Program-made: the position numbers and the translations under genes
The notes under the pieces: generated by a model
What the model was told of the DNA's origin: nothing
The model's input: only the letters and a program-made list of their open reading frames with translations
The model's database searches: none
In this document: positions 15,660-23,375 of the stretch, in pieces
How positions within the stretch are numbered: the first letter of the stretch is position 1
How the letters are laid out: each line of letters opens with the position of its first letter
Assembly: GCA_015068765.1 (NCBI GenBank)
Contig: SVJY01000016.1
Coordinates: forward strand, 1 to 41,153
Length of the DNA stretch: 41,153 bases
From: Oscillospiraceae bacterium
GTDB lineage: Bacteria; Bacillota; Clostridia; UMGS1883; UMGS1540
Direction of reading: 5' to 3'

Positions 15660-16316
15660 TTATTTAATATCAGCCCCACCGAAGAGACAAAAACCGTTAA
15701 TATGAATCGTGGTGGAATCGTTGGTGATATTTTTGATTTTTCGTTTATCTGCGATACCGCCGAATAAGCAGAAGGTATTGATTTTTATATTCACATTTTC
15801 CGGCACAATGAGATCCGCACCGCCAAACATGCAGAATAAATCCACATGACTGCCGGCAGTCAGTTTAGCATTGAGAAGATTGCAGGTTGTACCGCCGAAT
15901 ACGGCGGCAATTTTTGCCTCTGTTAGTTCTTCGCCGCTGTAATCAATATTTTTTGAAGTAAATATGGCAGCGGTTTCTTTGGTTTCTGCTTTCTTTTCCC
16001 CGGGGAGGGTGGCTTTTCGGATCATTTTAACGCCGATCGAAATGATAATAAGCGGAATAATAAGCTTCCAGATTAGGGCGTAGTCCACTACATTCTGTGC
16101 AGCAAGCAAAAGCATGATGCCGACGATAAGACCGATTATACTTCCCGTTTTATTCTTACTCGTTATTACACCTTCCAGGCATGGAATGATAATAAACAGA
16201 GACCACCAGCCGTCAAAAGAAATGCTGACATTTACAAGGCCCAAGGTGTTCAATGCGTAGATGACACCGGCTATGGCAAGCAGTGCACCGATAAGGATTC
16301 CCGTAAGCTTTTTCAT
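15660..16316 (-). CDS. LiaF-like membrane protein (cell-envelope stress type)
   Basis: 218 residues. Four hydrophobic segments fill residues 1-100 (LTGILIGALLAIAGVIYAL, WWSLFIIIPCLEGV, GSIIGLIVGIMLLL and IWKLIIPLIIISIGV). A soluble C-terminal beta-helix-like region follows with repeated FGG turns (VFGGTT, MFGGAD, LFGGIAD, LFGGAD), as in LiaF/VraT-type and related predicted membrane proteins. LiaF restrains the LiaRS envelope-stress system, but no kinase or regulator gene is next to it here, so a regulatory role is only suggested. AAAGGAGGTAAAACAAA precedes ATG 16316. It is monocistronic with its own promoter and terminator. Confidence 0.75.
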   Translation of the reverse strand: MKKLTGILIGALLAIAGVIYALNTLGLVNVSISFDGWWSLFIIIPCLEGVITSKNKTGSIIGLIVGIMLLLAAQNVVDYALIWKLIIPLIIISIGVKMIRKATLPGEKKAETKETAAIFTSKNIDYSGEELTEAKIAAVFGGTTCNLLNAKLTAGSHVDLFCMFGGADLIVPENVNIKINTFCLFGGIADKRKIKNITNDSTTIHINGFCLFGGADIK

Positions 16317-16347
16317 TTTGTTTTACCTCCTTTGTAAATCTGCTTTC

Positions 16348-16376
16348 ATTATAACAAATAAAAGGAAAGTTTTCAA
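16348..16376 (-). promoter_or_regulatory. Sigma-A promoter of the LiaF-like gene
   Basis: On the minus strand TTGAAA (16376-16371), 17 bp, TATAAT (16353-16348). Confidence 0.75.
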
Positions 16377-16443
16377 TACGTTTATCACATTTTTCCTGTG
16401 TACCCAACATTGCAAAAAAGAGGAAACAATTAAGGCCGGTTTC

Positions 16444-16473
16444 GTATAAAAGGAGCACAGAAGGCAGATACTA
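16444..16473 (+). promoter_or_regulatory. Sigma-F/sigma-G-like forespore promoter before the sigG remnant
   Basis: GTATA (16444-16448), 18 bp and GATACTA (16467-16473) fit the known sigma-G/F pattern (GHATR, 17-18 bp, CATWMTA) except for one base. No sigma-A promoter is evident. In Bacillus, sigG is driven by sigma-F and sigma-G, so the match in this place is meaningful. Confidence 0.45.
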
Positions 16474-16518
16474 AAAATGAAGGATTTGGAAAAATAATAA
16501 AAGGGGAGCGAAGGCGAA

Positions 16519-16824
16519 ATGGCAATACGAAAAGTAGATATCAGCGGCGTGAACACGGCGAAACTTCCTGTTTTGAGCGAAGAGGAAAAGACAAGACTTT
16601 TTGAGGAAATCCGTGCCGGCAATGCGGCGGCGAGGGAGACATTTATTGAAGGAAACTTGCGATTGGTGCTGAGCGTGATTCAGCGGTTTCAAAACAGAGG
16701 CGAGCAGGTGGATGACCTGTTTCAGGTCGGTTGTATCGGCCTTATGAAGGCGATAGACAATTTTGATACCGGGCACGGCGTTAAATTTTCAACATACGCC
16801 GTGCCAATGAATGTAGCCGGGTGA
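16519..16824 (+). pseudogene. sigG: Truncated sporulation sigma factor SigG (regions 1.2-2 only)
   Basis: The 101-residue frame matches SigG closely over its first part: a VDISGVNTAKLPVLSEEE start, GNLRLVLSVIQRF and DDLFQVGCIGLMKAIDNFD (core-binding region 2). It stays intact through STYAVPM, then reads NVAG and stops, where SigG continues 'IIGEIRR' and about 150 more residues holding regions 2.4, 3 and 4. The downstream DNA is already the convergent AraC gene, so the DNA-binding half is absent. An AAGGGGAGCG site and a forespore-like promoter remain upstream. Most likely a dead fragment beside an intact sigG elsewhere; a regulatory stub that binds core polymerase is possible but speculative. 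Confidence 0.8.
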
Positions 16825-16847
16825 AAAATTTTAAGAGGCTGTATACA

Positions 16848-17687
16848 TTACAGAAAAAGTCCGGATTTTCGCCATGCACCGGGGCTCATGCCGGTTTGCT
16901 TTTTAAAAGCCTTGGAAAAGGCGTGTACATCCTCATACCCCACACTTTTGCCGATATTTTCCACTGTATATTCCGGTAGCAGAAGGAGGGTTTTGGCGGT
17001 TTCAATCCGATGCTTTAAGATATAATTTTGGGGAGAAAGCCCTACATAGGCATGAAAAAGCTTATTGAGATAGGAACGGTCCAGCCCGAGATGTGTGGCA
17101 ATTTCGTTGACATGGGGAAGTAGAGCGTAATTGGCGTGAATGTAATTCAAGGCTTTTTTTACGTAGCCAAGCTGCTGTGGCTCTGCTTCCGGCTTATATT
17201 TCGTGCACTCGGACACAGCGGCAAGAAACTGCCATAGTGCGGCGTTGAGGGCCAGAAAAGAGGAGTCGGCCTTAACACGCCGGACCATGTTCAGAAGAAG
17301 TCGGCCACAGGTTTTTTCTGCCGTATCGGTAAAGACAGGGCAATCGGTATGCAGTCCCAGGTGGGTTAAAATAATGGTCATGTCGGGACCGTTGACCTCC
17401 AGCATTTTATACTTCCAGGGGTCTATGGTATCTGCCTCAAAATAGACAGGGGTATTCGGCAAAATGACAAAAACCTGTCCTGCATGCAGTCGGTAGGTTC
17501 TGCCGTTCATTTTAAAAATACCGCATCCCTCGTAAATATAATGAAATATGGTGTTTTTCCGGATAACGGGTCCGCAGAAGCGTCCGGCACCTACGTCCTC
17601 TTCCCCCAAACGATAAATATAAATATTACAGGAGGGGAGGGGGGTATCGATACTGTAAAAGGTTGGAATCGTCACTTTGGAAAGCAT
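16848..17687 (-). CDS. AraC-family regulator diverging from the SLH/CBM locus
   Basis: 279 residues from ATG 17687, preceded by GAGGTGATTTT; the upstream extension to 17726 overlaps the promoter and is rejected. Cupin-like sensor domain about 30-110 (IFHYIYEGCGIFKMNGRTYRL, VFVILPNTPVYF) and C-terminal double helix-turn-helix about 180-275 (VNEIATHLGLDRSYLNKLFH, VENIGKSVGYEDVHAFSKAF). It faces the operon of exported sugar-binding proteins and GH110-like enzyme and probably regulates it. Effector unknown. Confidence 0.92.
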   Translation of the reverse strand: MLSKVTIPTFYSIDTPLPSCNIYIYRLGEEDVGAGRFCGPVIRKNTIFHYIYEGCGIFKMNGRTYRLHAGQVFVILPNTPVYFEADTIDPWKYKMLEVNGPDMTIILTHLGLHTDCPVFTDTAEKTCGRLLLNMVRRVKADSSFLALNAALWQFLAAVSECTKYKPEAEPQQLGYVKKALNYIHANYALLPHVNEIATHLGLDRSYLNKLFHAYVGLSPQNYILKHRIETAKTLLLLPEYTVENIGKSVGYEDVHAFSKAFKKQTGMSPGAWRKSGLFL

Positions 17688-17704
17688 AAAATCACCTCGG
17701 GAAC

Positions 17705-17734
17705 ATGATACCACATCTGGATACATTTTGTCAA
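17705..17734 (-). promoter_or_regulatory. Sigma-A promoter of the AraC gene
   Basis: On the minus strand TTGACA (17734-17729), 18 bp, TATCAT (17710-17705). Confidence 0.7.
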
Positions 17735-17752
17735 CATCTTTCGTCTGTACAG

Positions 17753-17780
17753 TTGCGGTTTTTTATGATATTCTTAAAAT
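17753..17780 (+). promoter_or_regulatory. Possible promoter of the exported-protein operon
   Basis: TTGCGG (17753-17758), 16 bp, TAAAAT (17775-17780), about 80 bp before the first gene; both boxes are imperfect, fitting activation by the divergent AraC protein. Confidence 0.4.
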
Positions 17781-17858
17781 GAAGTCTAATGACAGAAGTG
17801 GATAACAATATTTTTGCTGTCTCTTGCTCTCGGCAGGAAGAAGAAAGGAAGGTAAAAA

Positions 17859-19151
17859 ATGAGAAAACAGACATGGATGAAAAAAATCGGAGGGTTACTA
17901 CTTGTTGCTTTTATGCTCTTTGGCATGATAACGGCAGTATCGGCAACAGAGAATGATTTACTCCGGGCAGGCTCGTGGACGGAGGATTGGACGTTTACGC
18001 CTTCGGCAGAGGGCGGTGCAAGCCTTGCAGAAGAGGATGGCGCGGCGGTCATTACCGTAACGGAGGGCAGTGCGGTGCTTTCCAAAATGACGCATAATTC
18101 TTTGTACCGAAATCCGACGTTACTTTCTTTTACAGCTAAGGTTGAAGCTTTGGGAAGCGAAAGCAGTGCAGAAATCAAAGTGGAACGGACGGATGTATCT
18201 ACGGATACGTTGCAGTGTAAAAGTGCACCAATTACAATGACGGAATGGAAGACCATCGAAATGTATTTTTACCCGGCCGCAAGCGGGAAAATGCGTGTAG
18301 ACATCTCTTTGGAAGGTGCGGGAAAATTGCATGTAAAAGATATTACAATTAAAGCATACACGGGAGACAACCTTATCCCTTCCGGAAACGGAGAAAATAT
18401 AGACCAAAGAGTGCAGGAAAGCAGGACCTTTGGCGGCGGCACTTGGGCATGCAGTACGGAAAGAGCCTATAGGGGACTGGCGTCATACAAGCTGGCAAAA
18501 AACGGACGTATTGATGAAATTCCGGTGGAAATCGGAAGTACATACCTGCTTACGTTTGCGTTTTATCATTCCACTGCTGTAGAACCGAGAGTGCAGGTGC
18601 GTTGGAATAACGAGGACAATCAAACAATAGCACAGGATTTTTCCTTGGAGACGGCAAAGGCAGGAGAGTGGACAACGTATGGAAGATACTTTACAATTCC
18701 GGCCACCTGTGAAAATAAAACAAGCAAGGGAACTGCGAATGAAGACACGGAAGATATTACATTTACGCTTCGGACGAAAAATGATACACCGGACGTGTTT
18801 TACGATGAAATTTCTTTCAGAAAAGTAGACGGCGGTCTTATGGATGCAAGCGGAAATGCTGTGTTCACACCGGAAAGCGGAGAAACAGTGACTGCCTTCA
18901 CAACCGTGGAGGCCGGAAAGAGCGGCACGGCGATTGCAGCTCTTTACAAAAAGAGCGGAGAAATCCGTACCCTCGTTGGCATACAAACGACCCCAATGGT
19001 GGCAGCGGCAATAGCACAGGCGGCGACCGTAAATTACACACTTCCCACACTGGATGCCGGGGAGTATTCCCTAACTGTTTACGCATGGAATATGGGAGCC
19101 GGCTTGGCACCCCTTAAAGATGCGTATACCCACACATGGACAGTACAGTAA
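17859..19151 (+). CDS. Exported beta-sandwich (CBM4/9-like) protein
   Basis: 430 residues with a clear signal peptide: KKIGGLLLVAFMLFGMITAVSA, probable cleavage near residue 30. Two carbohydrate-binding-like beta-sandwich regions follow: about 45-165 (TEWKTIEMYFYPAASGKMRV) and about 175-330, where EYPV-type strands, AGEWTTYGRYFTIPA and DTPDVFYDEISFRKVD recall CBM4/9 modules ('W..ddv.l'). A C-terminal beta-rich domain (about 335-430) ends TYTHTWTVQ-like. No catalytic domain, SLH motif or LPXTG is seen, so it is likely secreted, or bound via the larger partner encoded 21 bp downstream. A role in capturing a polysaccharide at the cell surface is inferred. Confidence 0.7.
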   Translation: MRKQTWMKKIGGLLLVAFMLFGMITAVSATENDLLRAGSWTEDWTFTPSAEGGASLAEEDGAAVITVTEGSAVLSKMTHNSLYRNPTLLSFTAKVEALGSESSAEIKVERTDVSTDTLQCKSAPITMTEWKTIEMYFYPAASGKMRVDISLEGAGKLHVKDITIKAYTGDNLIPSGNGENIDQRVQESRTFGGGTWACSTERAYRGLASYKLAKNGRIDEIPVEIGSTYLLTFAFYHSTAVEPRVQVRWNNEDNQTIAQDFSLETAKAGEWTTYGRYFTIPATCENKTSKGTANEDTEDITFTLRTKNDTPDVFYDEISFRKVDGGLMDASGNAVFTPESGETVTAFTTVEAGKSGTAIAALYKKSGEIRTLVGIQTTPMVAAAIAQAATVNYTLPTLDAGEYSLTVYAWNMGAGLAPLKDAYTHTWTVQ

Positions 19152-19172
19152 AACAGAAAGGATAGAGTTTTT

Positions 19173-22100
19173 ATGCAGAAAAAGCTATTTTCATTACTTT
19201 TGGTACTGATGATGCTCCTCTCTCTTTCCATACCGGCTTTTGCAGCAGAGGAAACGGGCGAGCTCATCGTAAACGGCGGCTTTGAAGCCCAGAAATCAGA
19301 CGGCAAGCCGACCGGTTGGACGCTTTCCGGCGGTGAAATGGGCAAGGAGTTCGGTCTCCGTACGGAAGAAGGGCACGGCGGTGTGCTGGATATGGCGGCG
19401 GCAGGAAACGTATTTGTTTCCCAGATCATAGATGGTCTTGTGCCGGGGACAGAATATACCATAACGGCAAAGGTCTATGTAACAGAGCAGAATCTGACTA
19501 CACCGGATGCAGGCCCCACGATCAAGGTGGAACAGCGTGAGGTAAAAGAGGACGGTACGGCACCGGCCGTTAAAGAAATCAGCAAAAGCTTTCAGGAGCT
19601 GAAGACAAAACGCTGGGAGAATGTTTCTTTCTCCTTTGTGACGGAGCAGAACGTGACTCGTGCCACAATTTTAGTGCGACTTCTTCGCGGCGGCAGGATT
19701 ACCTGGGATGACGTTTCCGTTGTTGGTAAAACCACAAAGGGACTGCCTGAGCAGCCGGAAAAAACGGAAATCAATAAAACGGATGCAACAGGTAGCAAGG
19801 AAGAAACCGTAGAAACGGAAAACCTTGTGGCGATAGCCGAAGGCAACATGCTTTCAAACCATAGCTTTGAAGCCCTGAAGGAAACGGGAGAACCCATGGG
19901 CTGGGGCCTTTCCGGTGCCACGCTCGGACGTGACTTTTTCGTCGCCACAGAGGATGTACCGGACGGAAAAAATGCGATTCAAATGACGGGTACAAGTAAG
20001 TTTATGTCGCAGGTGGTGGACGGCCTTATCCCCGGCGAAGCCTACACCATAAAGGCACAGCTGAAGGTGACAGAGCAGACGGGACAAGGAGCGACCATAA
20101 AAATCGAACAGCGAAAGCCTGCCGGCGGTGCTACATATATGAGCGTAAAAGAAAGTGCAAAAAGCTTTACGGATGCGAAACGAGGAGAATGGCAGGAACA
20201 GACTTACGAATTCGTGGCAGAGCCGGGTGTTACCCGTGTGACGATTTTGGTGCGACTTCTCGACGGCGGCGATATTTACTGGGACAACGTACAGCTTTTA
20301 GGTAAAAGTACAAAGGCACTCCCCGGGGAAATACAGGGCGTGACGCTACAGAGCGTAGAGAGTGCCGGTATGAAGGAATACAAAGCACCGGCTCCAAATT
20401 GCACGGAGCTTTTGGTGAACGGTTCTTTAGAGGATCTGAAGGCGAGCACCACGCCGGTGCCGCAGGGCTGGGAATATTCTTCGCCGGACTATGTTTCTTT
20501 GGAGACGGAGAGCGTACACGGCGGCAAGAATGCAGTAAAGCTCACTGCAAGCGAGGAAAAGAAAAACCCCTTCATCAAGCAGACGGTACAGCTGCCTTTT
20601 GAAAATGCGGAGTATCAGATTTCCGCTTGGGTGCGGAACGTGGACGTTACCCCCACGGGCATTCACAGCGTGGTAACCTTTAAAATTGAGTTTTATAATA
20701 GTCCGGAGCCCTCTTCGGAAACCTGGATGCCGGCAGACATCAATATGCTTGCCTTTACGCCCATTACGGGCAGCGAATGGATTCGGTTTGTGGACCATAT
20801 CCGTGCACCGGAAGGGGCAGTGTCCATGCGGCTGTATGCCCGCCTGTACGGAACAGGCACCTGCTACTGGGATGATTTATCCTGCTACGTGACAGAGCTG
20901 CCGGCAACCCACGCGGTAGTAGCCGACCAGACCTTCTACTATACGGACGTGGAAACAGGCGAAGCCGAAGTCAGTGCAAACCTAAAAGCATATGACAATA
21001 TTGCCGTAGGCAGTGTAAACTTCTCTATTTTAGACGGCGAAACCGTGCTGGCAAGTGAAAACGGCGTGCCGGTCGCGGACGGAAAAGCCAAATGGACCTT
21101 CCGCACCGCCTCTCTTCCAGAAACGGCAAAGCCCTATACCCTCCGCACAGTGCTCTATGATAATAGCGACACAGCAAGGGATACAGTGGATACACGCATT
21201 TATCGCTATGACCGCCCGAAGCGTATTGCCAAAGACGGCACATACATGCTGGACGGCAAGCCGTTCCATCCTGTATTTGCGTATCATACAGACCCGGAAG
21301 ATTTCCAATATCTTTCCGAAATTGGTATCAACCTGACGCAGATGTATCTTTACAGAAGCGTGGAGGGGTATAAGAAGGTACTGGATGATGCACTAAAGTA
21401 TCCGGGACTTATGGTTATGGTACCTTTATATCTCGACATGAAGCCGGGCTTCCATCCGGACAATGCGGCATTTATGACAGAGGTTATCAAGGCAACAAAG
21501 GACTACCCGAACGTATTTGCCTACATGGTCATGGATGAGCCCTACAATAACCCCAATAATGTGCTCCAGTATCTGGAGGATACCTATACAAGCATTCGTG
21601 CACTGACCGATGAAATCCCCGTGTATATTCTTGAAACGGGCAAGGATCACTTTGCGAATGTTATCCGCTACGGCGATATTTTCTGCGGTGATCCCTATCC
21701 GGCAGGCGAGAACACTACGACCAAAAATTCCAACGATATGCGTGTTGCCATGGAGGCGGCAAAATACGGCAAGTGTATTCTGCATCTTGCACAGGCGTTT
21801 GACTGGCTCGGATGGGCACCGACGGGTGAGGAAATCGTGCATCAGCAGCTACAAGCATTTTTTGAAGGGGTAAACGGCGTGGGATATTTCTCCATCTCCG
21901 ACTCCTTTAAAGATGCGGAAGGGAACAACCTGCCGATTTTCAAAACAGAAAGATGGCCGATTCTGCAGGATTTCTATGATTCCGGCATTCTGGCAGACAT
22001 GATTTCCGCATTTTCGTCTCTGGAATACAAAACCTTCTACGACAGCCGCACCGATGACGCGTATGTTCGTACGTATATAAAGGACGGAAGTCTTTATACG

Positions 22101-22883
22101 GTGGTGCTAAACTGCAGTGAAACAGAGGATATTACGGTGGAAGTGCCCATGGTATCGCCTTATGGCATAACGGTTTCCGACTTTAGTGCGGAAGCTGTTT
22201 ACGGACAGAAATTTGCGAGCGAATCCCACAGCGGCAATACGCTCACAGCGACAGTGGCGAAGAAAGGCTACGCCATTTATAAAATTACGCCGACAGAGGC
22301 GGTGGACTTCTCCCCGGTACCCGATGCGGTGTATAAAGATACGGCTTTCTACCCCTGGGCAAGGGAAGCCATTGATGCCATGACGGCGAAAGGCGTTCTG
22401 ACCGGTGTTACCGAGCGTTCCTTTGCACCGGGACAGAAAATTACAAGAGGCGATTTTGCGGCGTTCCTCATTCGTACCTTGGGTCTTACCTCGGACAGCA
22501 CAACCCTTTTTGCGGATGTGATGCCCACAGACAGCTTTGCAAAGGAAATTGCCATAGGAAAAAACCTTGGCATCTTAAAGGGCGTGGGTGACGACAAGTT
22601 TCTGCCCTTTGCGGAAATTTCCAGACAGGATATGATGGTGATTGCCGCACGGGGTATGCGTCTTAAGAAGGCACTGGACGAAGGGAGCCCGACAGAATTT
22701 TTGCAAAGCTTTTCGGATAACGCCCTGATTGCTGACTATGCAGTGGCTGACATTGCGGCTATGGTTCGTGCCGGCATTGTACAGGGAAATGCAGACGGCA
22801 CCGTAAACCCGAAAGGGAATACGACAAGAGCGGAAGCGGCTGTTATTATGTACCGGATTGAAAACTGGTCTGCCCAGCCGTGA
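19173..22883 (+). CDS. Cell-surface SLH protein with three CBM-like modules and a TIM-barrel glycosidase-like domain
   Basis: 1236 residues. Signal peptide 1-24 (LFSLLLVLMMLLSLSIPAFA). Three homologous CBM4/9-like modules: about 28-193, 222-386 and 408-579, starting GELIVNGGFEAQK, GNMLSNHSFEALK and TELLVNGSLEDLK; the first two are also similar at DNA level. An Ig-like region (about 590-680) leads to a TIM-barrel domain (about 685-960) with LDGKPFHPVFAYH, MVMDEPYNNPN (candidate catalytic Glu) and HLAQAFDWLGW. After a small beta-domain, three SLH motifs (about 1052-1236) would anchor it to pyruvylated cell-wall polymer. Probably an extracellular glycan-binding hydrolase; family and substrate not recognised. 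It ends with a single TGA, and the frame continues directly into the next ORF. Confidence 0.8.
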   Translation: MQKKLFSLLLVLMMLLSLSIPAFAAEETGELIVNGGFEAQKSDGKPTGWTLSGGEMGKEFGLRTEEGHGGVLDMAAAGNVFVSQIIDGLVPGTEYTITAKVYVTEQNLTTPDAGPTIKVEQREVKEDGTAPAVKEISKSFQELKTKRWENVSFSFVTEQNVTRATILVRLLRGGRITWDDVSVVGKTTKGLPEQPEKTEINKTDATGSKEETVETENLVAIAEGNMLSNHSFEALKETGEPMGWGLSGATLGRDFFVATEDVPDGKNAIQMTGTSKFMSQVVDGLIPGEAYTIKAQLKVTEQTGQGATIKIEQRKPAGGATYMSVKESAKSFTDAKRGEWQEQTYEFVAEPGVTRVTILVRLLDGGDIYWDNVQLLGKSTKALPGEIQGVTLQSVESAGMKEYKAPAPNCTELLVNGSLEDLKASTTPVPQGWEYSSPDYVSLETESVHGGKNAVKLTASEEKKNPFIKQTVQLPFENAEYQISAWVRNVDVTPTGIHSVVTFKIEFYNSPEPSSETWMPADINMLAFTPITGSEWIRFVDHIRAPEGAVSMRLYARLYGTGTCYWDDLSCYVTELPATHAVVADQTFYYTDVETGEAEVSANLKAYDNIAVGSVNFSILDGETVLASENGVPVADGKAKWTFRTASLPETAKPYTLRTVLYDNSDTARDTVDTRIYRYDRPKRIAKDGTYMLDGKPFHPVFAYHTDPEDFQYLSEIGINLTQMYLYRSVEGYKKVLDDALKYPGLMVMVPLYLDMKPGFHPDNAAFMTEVIKATKDYPNVFAYMVMDEPYNNPNNVLQYLEDTYTSIRALTDEIPVYILETGKDHFANVIRYGDIFCGDPYPAGENTTTKNSNDMRVAMEAAKYGKCILHLAQAFDWLGWAPTGEEIVHQQLQAFFEGVNGVGYFSISDSFKDAEGNNLPIFKTERWPILQDFYDSGILADMISAFSSLEYKTFYDSRTDDAYVRTYIKDGSLYTVVLNCSETEDITVEVPMVSPYGITVSDFSAEAVYGQKFASESHSGNTLTATVAKKGYAIYKITPTEAVDFSPVPDAVYKDTAFYPWAREAIDAMTAKGVLTGVTERSFAPGQKITRGDFAAFLIRTLGLTSDSTTLFADVMPTDSFAKEIAIGKNLGILKGVGDDKFLPFAEISRQDMMVIAARGMRLKKALDEGSPTEFLQSFSDNALIADYAVADIAAMVRAGIVQGNADGTVNPKGNTTRAEAAVIMYRIENWSAQP

Positions 22884-22886
22884 AAA

Positions 22887-23375
22887 GTGATGCCGGCCGG
22901 TGTAGCGCAGGCACTCGTTGGAGAAGGGGACTTTGAAGGCTTTCTCTGGCAGAATACATGGGAATGGGAAAATGAAGTTTTTACAGCCTTTCATAACGGC
23001 ACGGAGGAGACGGCCGTGATGCAGGCAGAGGTGACCGGCACGGTGGCAGAGCTTTTATATGGCGGTGCAGAAGGAAGCTTTACGGAAGGGGTACTGACTG
23101 TACACCTTCCGCCGGGCTACACGGCAGTGTTCCGTATGCTTTCCCGGCGAAAAACCGGTCTTTATGCGGGAAATATTTTATATGCGGACAGACGGATTGG
23201 TGCGGTCGTGTTTGAAAATTACGATAATAGTGTGGCGGCACTGTATAACGGAAAGGAGCTGATTCGCCTTTTCGTTGGTGGCGAACGTTTGGATGGGAAA
23301 GGGACAATTAAGATATTTAATTGGACGGGGCTTGACCCGCAGGCGACAGCGTGGGAGGTAACATATGCAGATTGA
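22887..23375 (+). CDS. Beta-sandwich ORF in frame with the SLH gene, separated by one TGA
   Basis: A 162-residue frame (GTG 22887 or ATG 22890) in the same frame as the SLH gene, with only TGA-AAA between. No ribosome binding site is visible, so it is read by coupling, by stop readthrough or not at all. Residues about 15-85 (FLWQNTWEWENEVFTAFHNGTEETAVMQAEV, ending PPGYTAVFRML) resemble the beta-sandwich that follows TIM barrels in glycosidases and recall the post-barrel domain of the SLH protein itself. The second part has a galactose-binding-like ENYDNSVAALYNGKELIRLFVGG. No signal peptide. It overlaps the GH110-like gene by 11 bp. Perhaps the tail of a former, longer glycosidase. (The long string above is quoted in two pieces only to locate it.). 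Confidence 0.5.
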   Translation: MMPAGVAQALVGEGDFEGFLWQNTWEWENEVFTAFHNGTEETAVMQAEVTGTVAELLYGGAEGSFTEGVLTVHLPPGYTAVFRMLSRRKTGLYAGNILYADRRIGAVVFENYDNSVAALYNGKELIRLFVGGERLDGKGTIKIFNWTGLDPQATAWEVTYAD

